Shown: one piece after another, positions 23,281-34,282 of the stretch | How the letters are laid out: every line of letters starts with the position of its first letter | Numbering within the stretch: position 1 is the stretch's first letter | Origin: Neckera pumila | Lineage: Eukaryota > Streptophyta > Bryopsida > Hypnales > Neckeraceae | Direction of reading: 5' to 3' | Assembly (NCBI GenBank): GCA_963969595.1 | Contig: OZ018418.1 | Coordinates: forward strand, 10,917,001 to 10,981,000 | DNA length: 64,000 nucleotides | Position numbers and translations under genes: made by a program | Notes under the pieces: model-generated | Database searches by the model: none | What the model saw: only the letters and a program-made list of their open reading frames with translations | Told to the model about the DNA's origin: nothing

Positions 23281-23466
23281 GTCTTGTTTAGAGTGCTTAC
23301 CTCCTTTTGGGGGGGTTCTAAGAAATTGTTCTAAATGGAATAGAAATTCAAGATTTTGGTACGTTATTTCAATTTTTTGCAGAACAATAAGCGTACAATT
23401 TCAATTTAGAGCATGTACAATAACCCAAAAGAATCACTTACGGATTGCAGTGTTTTAATGTTTTAG

Positions 23467-23734
23467 TGTGGAAATATGGAAACTCCAATAGATAGAAAAT
23501 AGGATTAAACAAGGTTAGAATAGTCTAATGTTTTTGAATTTGTTATTAGTATCTAAGAATCCGGGTTAGCTACAAAGAAATTAGAAATAGCTGATATCTG
23601 GATTGCTAGAATTCCTAAACCGGATAAATGTTGTGGTGAAAGACGGAAGCCGTAGGATAGAAGATGGATCCAGAAAGCCCACGACCGGTAGCCTTCCGGC
23701 CTAGACCCCCTAGAGCACCGTTACAAGAACGGTC
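23467..23734 (+). mobile_element. Gag-like element copy A, 5' terminal part
   Basis: From TGTGGAAATATGGAAACTCC this sequence aligns closely, base for base over about 260 bp, with the reverse complement of 49493-49225 (copy D). Shared phrases include TTGAATTTGTTATTAGTATC, AAGAATCCGGGT and GACGGAAGCCGTAGGA. It is therefore the 5' non-coding end of the gag-like family. It breaks off exactly at the left end of CACTA-1. Confidence 0.75.
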
Positions 23735-24420
23735 CACTAGAAGAAACCTGCGTTTTTTATCACGTTTTTAGAAAAACGTGTGACGTCAAAGAAAACATGA
23801 GATTGTCTTCTGCGACATCCAAAAGAACGTGTGCCGGGGACCATGATTGAGGTGATGTCGCGGAAAACAAGGCCACAAAATTCTAAAAACAAGTAAATGT
23901 TGCTAGAAACGTTACATGTCTTCCGTAACGTCCCAGACAACAGAACACGTTTTCTTCTGGACGTCACCGACAACACAATTCTTCCACGTCAACAACTTCA
24001 TTAAGGGCCACTGTGGGCAGTCCAAGATGAAAAGGAGGGGGCTGCCCAGAAGGAAACAAGTGAATGTTGCGCAGAACGCCACATGTCTTCCGGCATGTCA
24101 AAGACAATAGAAACAAAAAATTTCTTCACGTCACCAACAACACAAGTTTTCCACGTCAGCAGGGTCAATGTGGGCAGTCAAAGATGAAAAGGAAGGGGCT
24201 GCCCATAACAGAACAAGTGAATGTCGCGCACAGTGTCACATGTCTTCTGCAACGTCCTAAACAACAGAATAAATCATTTTTTTCCAACGTCACCAACAAC
24301 ACCATTTTCCACGTTAGCAGCATTGTTCTAGGCCACTGCGGGCAGTGACTTCGTAGTAAAGGAGGGTGCTGCTCAAAAGGAAAAAGGGGCAAGTGCTTCC
24401 TTAAGGCTAAAAAACTTGGG
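23735..24420. repeat. Left subterminal repeat region of CACTA-1
   Basis: Holds three units, spaced about 160-175 bp, with CCACGTCAACAAC or CCACGTCAGCAG, then GGGCAGTCCAAGATGAAAAG and GGGCTGCCCA (at about 23977, 24151, 24310). ACGTC, ACGTG and GACGT words occur many times in both orientations, including TGTGACGTCAAAG close to the end. In CACTA elements the TnpA-type protein binds repeated subterminal motifs of about 10-12 bp; that ACGTC is the site here is inference. Confidence 0.65.
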
Positions 24421-24589
24421 GTAAATGAGAGATCTGGCAGTCAAATTTCTAATTTGCTCTTGTGCTTTTTAAAATCCAAAAACAAATAGTCTATAATTGC
24501 AATAAAAATATTTTTATTATCGTAACGCTCAAGGAGAGATTGTCACAATAATAAAATAGGACAAAGAAGAAATACAGACATCATAACAT

Positions 24590-27500
24590 TTTGATCAAAC
24601 TGGGCCCTTTCGTATTTCACAACCCAGTCTTAGGGGTCCTAAAAATTACACCATTCACTTGGGAGTGTCTATTCATCTCCACTATTTCGAAAGATAGAAA
24701 AGGAGAGCTACTTTAGACCTCCTAATAAAATAACCGGATTCCAAGGAGAACTAATTATGAAACACTGCAAGGCATTTTGGCACAATAATTTTAGTGAAAA
24801 AAGTTTGTGGGACACCACCAAGGGCCTTCTTTCATTGAAGTGGACCCTTCTTCTTTACAAATCATTTCTAAAAATATCCAAAATGAAACCGTTAATACGG
24901 GAGCGCCTATTGCCCACCATTTAAAAGAAAAAAACAGAGAGGGAACACTATCGTGGGCCTCCAGAATAAAATGATAAGATTTTAGACACACCAAATTATA
25001 AAACAGTGGAAGGCATTCTACCACAATAAATTCATTCAAATTAGTTTGTGGATCACCATCTACTACTCTCTTATATGAAAGTGGGCCCTTCTTTTTTACT
25101 ACCCATTTTTTTCCATGCATTAAATGAAAACATTCCAATGGGTGCGTTGGATGCCCACCATAATTAAAAAAAAAAAAAAAGGGTCAGGGGCCTATAAAGT
25201 CAAATGACTCCATTCCGTGCACAACAAATTAGGAAATACTGCAAGGCATTTTCCCATAACAATTTCATTGATAGTACTTGTTGGATCACGTACCATCAAA
25301 GGTGGGCCCGCTTTTATCAAAGTGGGCCCTTCTTTTTTACTACCCATTTCTTTCCATGCATTACATGAAAACATTCCAATGGGTGAGTTGGATGCCCACC
25401 ATAATTAAAAAATTAAAAAAAGGGTCAGGGGCCTATAAAACCAAATGATTCCATTCCATGCACAACAAATTAGGAAATACTGCAAGGCATTTTCCTAGAA
25501 CAACTTCATTGATAGTACTTGTTGGATCACATACCATCGAAGGTGGGCCCGCTTTTCTCAAAGTGGGCCCTTCTTTTTTACTACCCATTTCTTTCCATGC
25601 ATTAAATGAAAACATTCCAATGGGTGCGTTGGATGCCCACCATAATTTTTCATAAAAAAAAAAGTGTCAGGGCCTACAAAATCAAATGATTCCATTCCGT
25701 ATACAACAAATTAGGAAATACTGCAAGGCATTTTTCTAGAACAACTTCATTGATAGTACTTGTTGGATCACATACCATCAAAGGTGGGCCCGCTTTTATC
25801 AAAGTGGGCCCTTCTTTTTTACTATCCATTTCTTTCCATGCATTAAATGAAAACATTCCAATGGGTGCGTTGGATGCCCACCATAATTTTTCATAAAAAA
25901 AAAAGTGTCAGGGGCCTACAAAATCAAATGATTCCATTCCGTGCACAACAAATTAGGAAATACTGCAAGGCATTTTCCTAGAACAATTTCATTGATAGTA
26001 CTTGTTGGATCACGTACCATTGAAGGTGGGCCCGCTTTTATCAAAGTGGGCCCTTCTTTTTTACTACCCATTTCTTTCCATGCATTAAATGAAAACATTC
26101 CAATGGGTGCGTTGGATGCCCACCATAATAAAAAAATTAAAGAAAGGGTCAAGGGCCTATAAAATCAAATGATTCCATTCCGTACACAACAAATTAGGAA
26201 ATACTGCAAGGCAATTTCCCATAACAATTTCATTGACAGTACTTGTTGGATCACGTACCATCGAAGGTGGGCCCGGTTTCATCAAAGTAGGCCCTTCTTT
26301 TTGACTACCCATTTTTTTCATGCATTAAGTGAAAACATTCCAATGGGTGCGTTGGATGCCCACCATAATTACAAAAAAATAAAAAGTGACAGGGGCCTAC
26401 AAAATCAAATCATTCCATTCCGTGCACAACAAATTAGGAAATACTGCAAGGCAATTTCCCAGAACAATTTCATTGACAGTACTTGTTGGATCACGTACCA
26501 TCGAAGGTGGGCCCGGTTTCATCAAAGTAGGCCCTTCTTTTTGACTACCCATTTTTTTCATGCATTAAGTGAAAACATTCCAATGGGTGCGTTGGATGCC
26601 CACCATAATTAAAAAAAAAATAAAAAGTGTCAGGGGCCTACAAAATCAAATCATTCCATTCCGTGCACAACAAATTAGGAAATACTGCAAGGCAATTTCC
26701 CATAACAATTTCATTGACAGTACTTGTTGGATCACGTACCATCAAAGGTGGGACCGCTTTTATCAAAGTGGGCCCTTCTTTTTCACTACCCATTTTTTTC
26801 CATGCATTACATGAAAACATTCCAATGGGTGAGTTGGATGCCCACCATACTTAAAAAATTAAAAAAAGGGTCAGGGGCCTATAAAATCAAATGATTCCAT
26901 TCCGTGCACAACAAATTAGGAAATACTGCAAGGCAATTTCCCATAACAATTTCATTGACAGTACTTGTTGGATCACGTACCATCAAAGGTGGGACCGCTT
27001 TTATCAAAGTGGGCCCTTCTTTTTTACTATCCATTTTTTTCCATGCATTACATGAAAACATTCCAATGGGTGAGTTGGATGCCCACCATACTTAAAAAAT
27101 TAAAAAAAGGGTCAGGGGCCTATAAAATCAAATGATTCCATTCCGTGCACAACAAATTAGGAAATACTGCAAGGCAATTTCCCAGAACAATTTCATTGAC
27201 AGTACTTGTTGGATCATGTACCATCGAAGGTGGGCCCGATTTCATCAAAGTAGGCCCTTCTTTTTCACTACCCATTTTTTTCCATGCATTAAATGAAAAC
27301 ATTCCAATGGATGCGTTGGATGCCCACCATAATAAAAAAAAAACCCGAAGGGTCAGGGGCCTCTAAAATCAAATGATTCCATTCCGTATACAACAAATTA
27401 GGAAATACTACAAGGCATTTTCCCATAACAATTTCATTGACAGTATTTATTGGATCACGTACCATCGAAGGTGGGCCCGGTTTCATCAAAGTAGGCCCTT

Positions 27501-28860
27501 CTTTTTGACTACCCATTTTTTTTCATGCATTAAATGAAAACATTCCAATGGGCGCGTTGGATGCCCACCATAATTCCAAAAAAATAAAAAGTGTCAGGGG
27601 CCTACAAAATCAAATGATTCCATTCCGTGCACAACAAATTAGGAAATACTGCAAGGCCTTTTCCCAGAACAATTTCATTGACAATACTTGTTGGATCACG
27701 TACCTTCGAAGGCCCTTTTTTCAAAAATGTCAATGGACCCTTCTTCTTGACAGTCCATTGTTCTGGCCTCCAAGATTAGACCATTCAAATCGGAGTGCCT
27801 ACTGCCCAGCATCGTTTTAAATAAAAACAAAGAGAACATTAATGGAAGCCTCCCAAAAAAATAAAAATAAAGATGCACAACAAATTTTAAAACTGAGGCA
27901 GGCATTTTGCCACAACAATTTCATTCTAATTAATGTTTGGACCCCCACGTACGGCCCACTCTCATGAAAGTAGGGTCTTTGCGTTAACAATGCTTTATTT
28001 TGGGTCCACAAAATTAGACAATTCCAATGCAAGCGCCTACTGCCCTCCATTCACAAACAAAATATATGCAAACAATATATGAGGCCCGAAAAATTTGAGA
28101 ATTTCATTCTATGCAAAAAAAATTATGAAACAGTGCACGGCATTTCTACATAAAAGCTTCAGTAATTCAAAACATAATTATAAAACATACAGGGTGCCTG
28201 GAACATCAAATGATTCCATTTTGTGCACAACAAAATAAGAAATAATGCAAGGCATATTGTTGTTGAAATAATTAATTTTAATTTGTTGGTCAGCCACCGT
28301 CAAGGGTCCTCTATTATAAAAATAGGCCCTTCTTTTAGGCAAATAAATTGTTTTATTTTTTGATTTTGACCACTCAAGTAGGAGTGACCACTGCCAGCCA
28401 TAATCTTCTATAAAAAGGAAGGGAACAGTACCAGGGGTTTGTTGAATACAAGGAACCAGTTCATTCACGACAAATTCTTAAAGCATGCAAGGCATTTTTC
28501 CAAAAGTATTTCATTCAAAATAGTCTGTGGGCCACCGCCAGGGGCCTTTATTCTTTAAATTGGGCCTTTCTTCTTGACTATGCAATTTAGGGAAGCCCAA
28601 TATAAGGTCATTCAAATGGTAGTGCCATGTATGCACCAATTTTCTTTAAAATAAGAAAGTGAATACTACAGGGGGGCTGACAAATAAAATGAAGGAATTT
28701 CATGCACAAGGAATGATGAAACACTGCATTGCATTTTCCAAAAACAATGTCATTCAAATTAATTTGTAGGCCACCTGGGAGGGGCCCTGTTTCTGAAAGT
28801 GGGCCCTTCTTCTTCACAATCGGATTAAACAAATCATTCCTTGACTTCCATGCAATAAAA
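24590..28860. repeat. 241-bp tandem array inside CACTA-1 (core 25180-27720)
   Basis: Units such as CAAATGATTCCATTCCGTGC recur at 25204, 25445, 25686, 25927 and on at 241-bp steps to about 27610, giving about 10.5 well-conserved copies. Each also has GGTGGGCCCGCTTTTATCAA, CATTCCAATGGGTGCGTTGG and a variable A-run. On both sides (24590-25180 and 27720-28860) diverged units of the same design continue, with GTGGGCCCTTCTT and GCAAGGCATTTT phrases. The gradient from conserved centre to diverged edges suggests ongoing expansion from the middle. ORFs of 60-80 residues on both strands are repeat translations. Confidence 0.9.
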
Positions 28861-29190
28861 CTTTAAATTGATGCAAGTTATGTTATGTCCCAATGTTGTG
28901 TAGATGTTTACATCATCTTCTGGTCCGTTTCTTTGGACATTTGTGCTCTTCACATTACCAGACGGGGTTATCTTAGAAAACAACATTCACGTACAAGACG
29001 CTTAATGCATGCTGTACGCCTGTCAGTAACGACGTCATTGCAGATATCTTCAATTACATGTGCTGTGACTTCTGCAGTTGGTTTACTAAGACATGCAATC
29101 CAACGATGCTGACATCAGTTTGAACACAACTGTCTATAAGCATATTCCGCGGTGTAAACGGCAAGGGCAGTCCCCCTATGTTCTTTGTAC
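28861..29190. other. Spacer between the tandem array and the TNP2 gene of CACTA-1
   Basis: Probably contains the 3' UTR and poly(A) site of the minus-strand transposase gene. It holds ACGACGTCATTG and GACATCAG words like those of the subterminal regions. No gene was recognised. Confidence 0.4.
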
Positions 29191-32100
29191 CTATTGTTGC
29201 CTTGGAGCCTTTGCTGCTGGTCTAATGAACATACCACCTTCTGCTGACGCTTCTCTCGTTGGCTCTGACTCCAAAGGAACGGGTTGGAGCCCTGTGAAGT
29301 CCTCATCATTTCCCACTTGAATCATAGAAGGGATGGTCTCATTGTCTTCAAGTTGTCCACGTCTACCCCGCACATCTGTACGGCATATGACCTTCCAGCC
29401 TGCCTTCTGAGTCTCATCCGAAAAAAACACCTGTTGAATGTGCATTGGAAATGCAAAAGAGTCCGCATGCACCTTGCCATCCATATGGTTGAAATTTGCA
29501 ATTGTAAAGCCATAGCGATCTCGCTGGACATGAGGAAAGCGACCATCATTGCTCCCTCTAATCCAATCGTACACTAGCACGGTCGTGCAATGGTTGCGAT
29601 AGTCGACCTCCAAGATTTCTTCTATATATCCCATGTAGTCATGTGTTTACTCTATGGGTTGCCCATTGCGAAGCCCCCATCGAAGCTGCCGAGTGAATGA
29701 GGCTACCACAGCAGAGTTGCGTGTGACAAGGCCACTTTCCGCACTACGAATGCGAAGATGCATGCCAAAGGCATACATTTGACGATGGGATGTAGCAAAT
29801 TGCTCCGGGGGTTGGCTGTACTGTACAACATCATTGTCCAAACTTTGGCTTGCAGCTTGTAGTGTCATCACTTGTGCACTGAACCACAAGGCGAAAGGCG
29901 GCAAATCATAGAGGTCTGTCGGATATCGCACAGGCATGTTTGGATGGCGTCGGCGAACACTTCGCCGAAATGCCTCTCTTTCCTCCCAACGTCTATAATG
30001 TGCTGTTGTATACTCCCTGCACATGATCCATGTTTGTACTATTAGAATAGGCTTCACTTCATAATGTAAGTACATTGAAATGAACAGTTGTCAATATACA
30101 AACAGAGCTTGCCAGTGCAGTGACCTCTGTCCTCAATGACGCAATGCATGATGTCAAAGATGATGTTTTGTCCAATGTCCACTGTTACAGACATATATGA
30201 AAATGTACAAGGATGTAGCTGACCACTGGCGAGTCACCTACCACTTGCCCCTCATAGAATTATGTTTGCAAGTTAGGAAAACTCTATCAAAGAATCTACA
30301 AAGTCAAGGACAAAGTTCACTTCAATATAGAAATGCACAGTCTGAAGAGGATATAGGAACTCACTTCCACCAAGCATCAAGGCACACGGCATTGTCCAGT
30401 AGAAAGGCATGAAGAAGGTTCCTGAATTCATTCGACATCTTCCGCTTTTGCTTGGAGTTTAATCGAAGAATCTCGTCTGTCATTGTAGCGTCTTCATTCG
30501 GGTCCCATATCCGGTGCACTATCCTGCTATACTGGCGCATGTACTCCGTACAAAATCCGAGTGCGTCATCCATTCGATAGCCCTCTGCAATGTTACCCTC
30601 TGGATGTGCATAAGTTCGAACATAATCCTTCAAAGTTTTCATGTAGCGCTCTATCGGATACATCCAACGACAATGCAATGGGCCACACACAAATAATTGT
30701 TGTACCAAGTGCACGGGAAGATGTGACATGATGTTCAAGAATGTGGGTGGGAATTCCTTCTCCAGCACGTAAGTGGCCATAATGACATCGCGCATCATCT
30801 CATTCTGGTCACTCTGCCGGACTTCTTTAGCACATATTCTCTGAAAAACTCTGCTCATTTTGATGATGGCTACGCACACATTCTCATCCAATAAGTTTCG
30901 TATGGCCACAGGTAGGATCTGCCAACAATATTCCAACACAAAGGTTCCATGAGGGAGACTGTTCACTACAAAGACGCGGGACCATGAAATTCCAATGACA
31001 CATCCATTTCTTGTAGTGCTTCAAGTACTTTGAACATGACATAAAAGTAATTGACTAGCATGTCATAATCTCTGTCGCTAAAGACACTGACATGCTTCCC
31101 TATTGTTTTCAATGACATTCATGTTCACATCAATGGAAGCATGCCCTGCCATCCCGTCACGCACAAAGGATCATGTGGACGTCATTTACAATGTCTGAAG
31201 CAAGGATTCCCACGACATATAATGCATGGAAAAAGCAAGAATGTTACATACTTGCTGCATGAGGACATGGTAGTTGTGGGTTTTCATATATTGCAGCTTC
31301 CCATCTTCAAGGCGCTTGTGAATGCTTCCCACATAGTTCGTCGCAGTGCGAATATTGGAAATTATAGAAACAAACTCCTTTCGTTCATGGGGCTTGAACA
31401 CATAAGGTGCCGAAGGCATGTAGTATTCATCTTGTCACCGGCGTGGTTCTTGAAGCCATATTTCTTCACAAATGCCCAATTCCTGTACATCAATTCGACT
31501 TCCTGGACTGTCATTCATGCCCCACAAAGTCTTCACTATATTCTCGCACAAATTCTTCTCGCAATGCATTGGGTCCAAGATATGCCTTTCCAGCAAATGC
31601 TGCATAACCAAGAATGCCAGAATATTAGGAATACTGTCATACAGGCCGCTATGACATTAGCATGATCCAACAATTCATTTCGGACAGTACTTTGTCCTTA
31701 CTGGCCCATTTTACTTCAGTGAGACATGATGACAGTACTTTGTCCTTACTGGCCGCATTGTTCAGCTTGTCCATTGAATCGAGTGTTTCTTCAATATGGG
31801 TGTTGTCGTGGCAAGTACCGGCGTATGCCACCATACACAATTTTGGACCCCCTTACTTGTTTGTTTGAAAGAACATCTCCAGTCTTGGCCATTCTTGCAT
31901 CAGTGTCAGGCCCGCAAGGCGGACATCCTTTATACCCCTTGCAATATAGACTAGATATCAACCCGTATGCTGGAAAATCTGATATAGTCCACATCAGTAT
32001 AGCACGCAAGTGAAAAGACCGACTGTCCTTCGGCTGCGAGAAGTCCAGGGCACGAACACCGTGCCACAATTCCTTCAACTCCTTCAGTAGCGAACGTATG

Positions 32101-33482
32101 AAGATGTCAAGTGCACTGGAACTCGGAGAGTGCTTGCCGAAGATGAGAATGCATAATGAAATGAAGAAATTCTTTGTGACAAACCACAACTTGAAGTTGT
32201 ATATCAAGATCAACACAAGCCATGTAGACCAATTTGTATTATTCAGCTTGAAGGGGTTCACACCGTCCAGTGCCAATGCAAGGCGCATGTTGCGGACTTC
32301 ACCTCCAAAATTGTTGAATGAGACGTCATTGTCAACATGTTTCCATGCTCGGCTGTCGACCACGGAGTGCATGATGCCGTTAGTGCTGACATGCTTCGTG
32401 TAACCGGTCAACATGCGCGCTATCTCCGGCGACCTCCACATGCGTTTCAATCGCGGAATGAGGGGAAAATGCCAGATGACCTTCCTTGGAATTTTATCTG
32501 TGCCATCCATCCATCGTGCTGTATTACACTTGGGGCAACATTGCAATGCTGCATGCTCCTCTTCGTAAAGAATGCAACCACATGGGCAAGCGTGGATATT
32601 GTTATAGGTAAGCCCCAGTTGCCTGATTGTCTTCCGTGCTTCATAATGGTTTGCTGGCAATTTGTTACCCTCCGGAAGTAAGTCCGAGGATAAAAAGCGG
32701 AAGAGCTCATCGCTGAATTTATTGCTCACGCGGAACACGGTGCACATGTTAAGGATGATGATTGATGACGACACAATGCTTGTTTTTGAACCACGGTATA
32801 GGGGTGTGGAGGCTTCCGTATACAAATTGTCCATGCCGTCCACAATGTCATCTTCAACATCATCATTGTCACCTCCCCCTTTGCAGTCGTTTGCCTCTTC
32901 ATGCAATGCATCCACTCTATCAAACGCCTCCATCACTTATTGCTGCACTTCATGGTACTCATTGAGAGGAGGCTGAGTTCCTTGAGTTGGGGATTCCGCA
33001 TTCGCTTCTTCTTCAAACACATCAGCAGTGTCAGTGTCAATGTCTAGGGGGACATTGGCAATGACGTCGTCATCATAAGCGACATCTTCAACCCAAATTC
33101 CTCCTGCTGGATATCCATCTAGTGGATCACCACCCAGTAAAGATTTATGAAAAAATGGATCCCTGCCCGCCTGAGAATGGTGCTGTCGTATCACGCGTAT
33201 GGTTCTCCGATGTCCACCTTTGCAATTCCAACACGGACATCTATATGACCGCACGTTCTTCTCAGCTGCCACTCGGAGCTCAGTGTGCAAAATTAAATCA
33301 GCCATCGGTATGTGGCATAGTGTGCGTCCATCCTCCATGAAACGAATTGTAGTTCCACGTCCTACAGATGAGGGATTCGTGCGCATTGCCATGCTCACAT
33401 CACAGAAGCATAAACGGAACTTTGAGGAAGTCCACAACCCTGCACTTTGAATCCCGCCAACTTGAAACTTGTTAGAAGCCAC
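29191..33482 (-). pseudogene. TNP2-type CACTA transposase (Transposase_21 / DUF4218 / DUF4216), 4 exons
   Basis: Exons by splice signals: 33482-31750, 31599-31252, 30918-30365 and 30016-29191. Exon 1 starts with a cysteine-bearing transposase-associated domain (YRCPCWNCKGGHRRTIRVIR), an acidic linker, then the TNP2 core: CPCGCILYEEEH, CCPKCNTARWMDG, FPLIPRLKRMW, LALALDGVNPF and MWTISDFPAYG, whose two Asp are plausible DDE residues. Exon 2 has ILDPMHCEKNLCENIVKTLW. Exon 3 is DUF4218 (LPVAIRNLL, MSHLPVHLVQQLFVCGPLHC, RWMYPIERYMKTLK). Exon 4 has RRRHPNMP and DUF4216 (EEILEVDYRNH, VFFSDETQKAGWKV). In-frame stops lie at 32937-32939, 31791-31793, about 31432 and 29647-29649. The start is not certain: upstream of residue 1 there is only a GTG. 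It would cut and join element ends. Head-to-head with the gene at 34283. Confidence 0.85.
31683..31754 (-). repeat. 24-bp direct repeat duplicating a splice donor
   Basis: GACAGTACTTTGTCCTTACT plus GGCC occurs at 31683-31706 and again at 31731-31754, 48 bp apart. On the transposase strand each copy reads GGCCAGTAAGGAC, a good 5' splice site, so exon 1 of the TNP2 gene has two possible donors, at 31749 and 31701. Confidence 0.8.
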
Positions 33483-34282
33483 GATGATTTTCTGTTAAGC
33501 GCGGCTATACACAAAGTGAATGAGAATGTATAGGAAATGATCGTTATGGGGCATTGGCATCCCAATTCAACATTTCGTTAGCATTTTCCGGAGGCAATGT
33601 TATCATAGAAATTTGTGTCACCCTTCTGCTCTACGAGGATACTGCGTACTAGTTTAGTTCACGCAGATACGTCAGTAGTGACGTCTTTGGAGACGTCATT
33701 GACGACAACTTCGAAGACGTAACTTCTGTCACTGACAACGTCAAACTGAATGTCTTCAGGAATAGCGGTCTATCATAATGTGCAATCAGTAATTGGAATA
33801 GTTGCCTAGACTCGATGAAGAAGTAATCGCACCGAAGACCTCCGCGGAAGAACCCGAAACCTGACCTGCTGCTTCTGTGCTGCGGATGTTTGCTTAGCAA
33901 TTTGGAGGGTATGACTGTGTTAGGAATTCGTTTTGATATTACCGTATTGCCTATACGTGTGTGTAAACGTTAGCACTTATGTCTTCATGTTGTTCTCGAC
34001 GTCGATCTCCCTTTCCTTTGTTAAATTACTGCACAGACTGCATCAGACTAATACGCAAACGTGACATTCTTAGCAACATGTTTGTGTTTATGGCAACGTC
34101 TCCCACAATGTCAAATCAAACATGCACCCGTACTAGAATCATTGGAAAAAACCACGTGTCTTCCAAGAATGAGTGCAGCAACAGCGCTTCCCATTACAGG
34201 AGAGCTGCAAGGTTAGGGTTCATGAACAGAAATTCCTACACACCTGCTCTTTATCAGTGCTTCCACTAGTTTGCTGAGCAAA
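33483..34282. promoter_or_regulatory. Shared intergenic region between the two divergent CACTA-1 genes
   Basis: The 800 bp separating the two start regions must hold both promoters. It has a dense ACGTC cluster at about 33663-33760 (ACGTCAGTAGTGACGTC, GGAGACGTCATTGACG, GAAGACGTAAC) and more at 34090-34160 (CAACGTCTCCC, CCACGTGTC). These resemble the subterminal words, so the element's own DNA-binding protein could regulate its promoters, as TnpA does in En/Spm. No TATA box can be fixed with confidence. Confidence 0.5.

Noticed and set aside
25180..27720. Many ORFs of 60-147 residues on both strands in the 241-bp array, with conserved translations.
   Set aside because: They recur with the DNA period, exist on both strands and in several frames, and shift with A-run length. 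They are translations of a satellite, not genes.
31791..32936. TNP2 core exon as a separate intact gene.
   Set aside because: It is the continuation of the frame that starts at 33482, with stops at 32937 and 31791; a full transposase needs the other exons.
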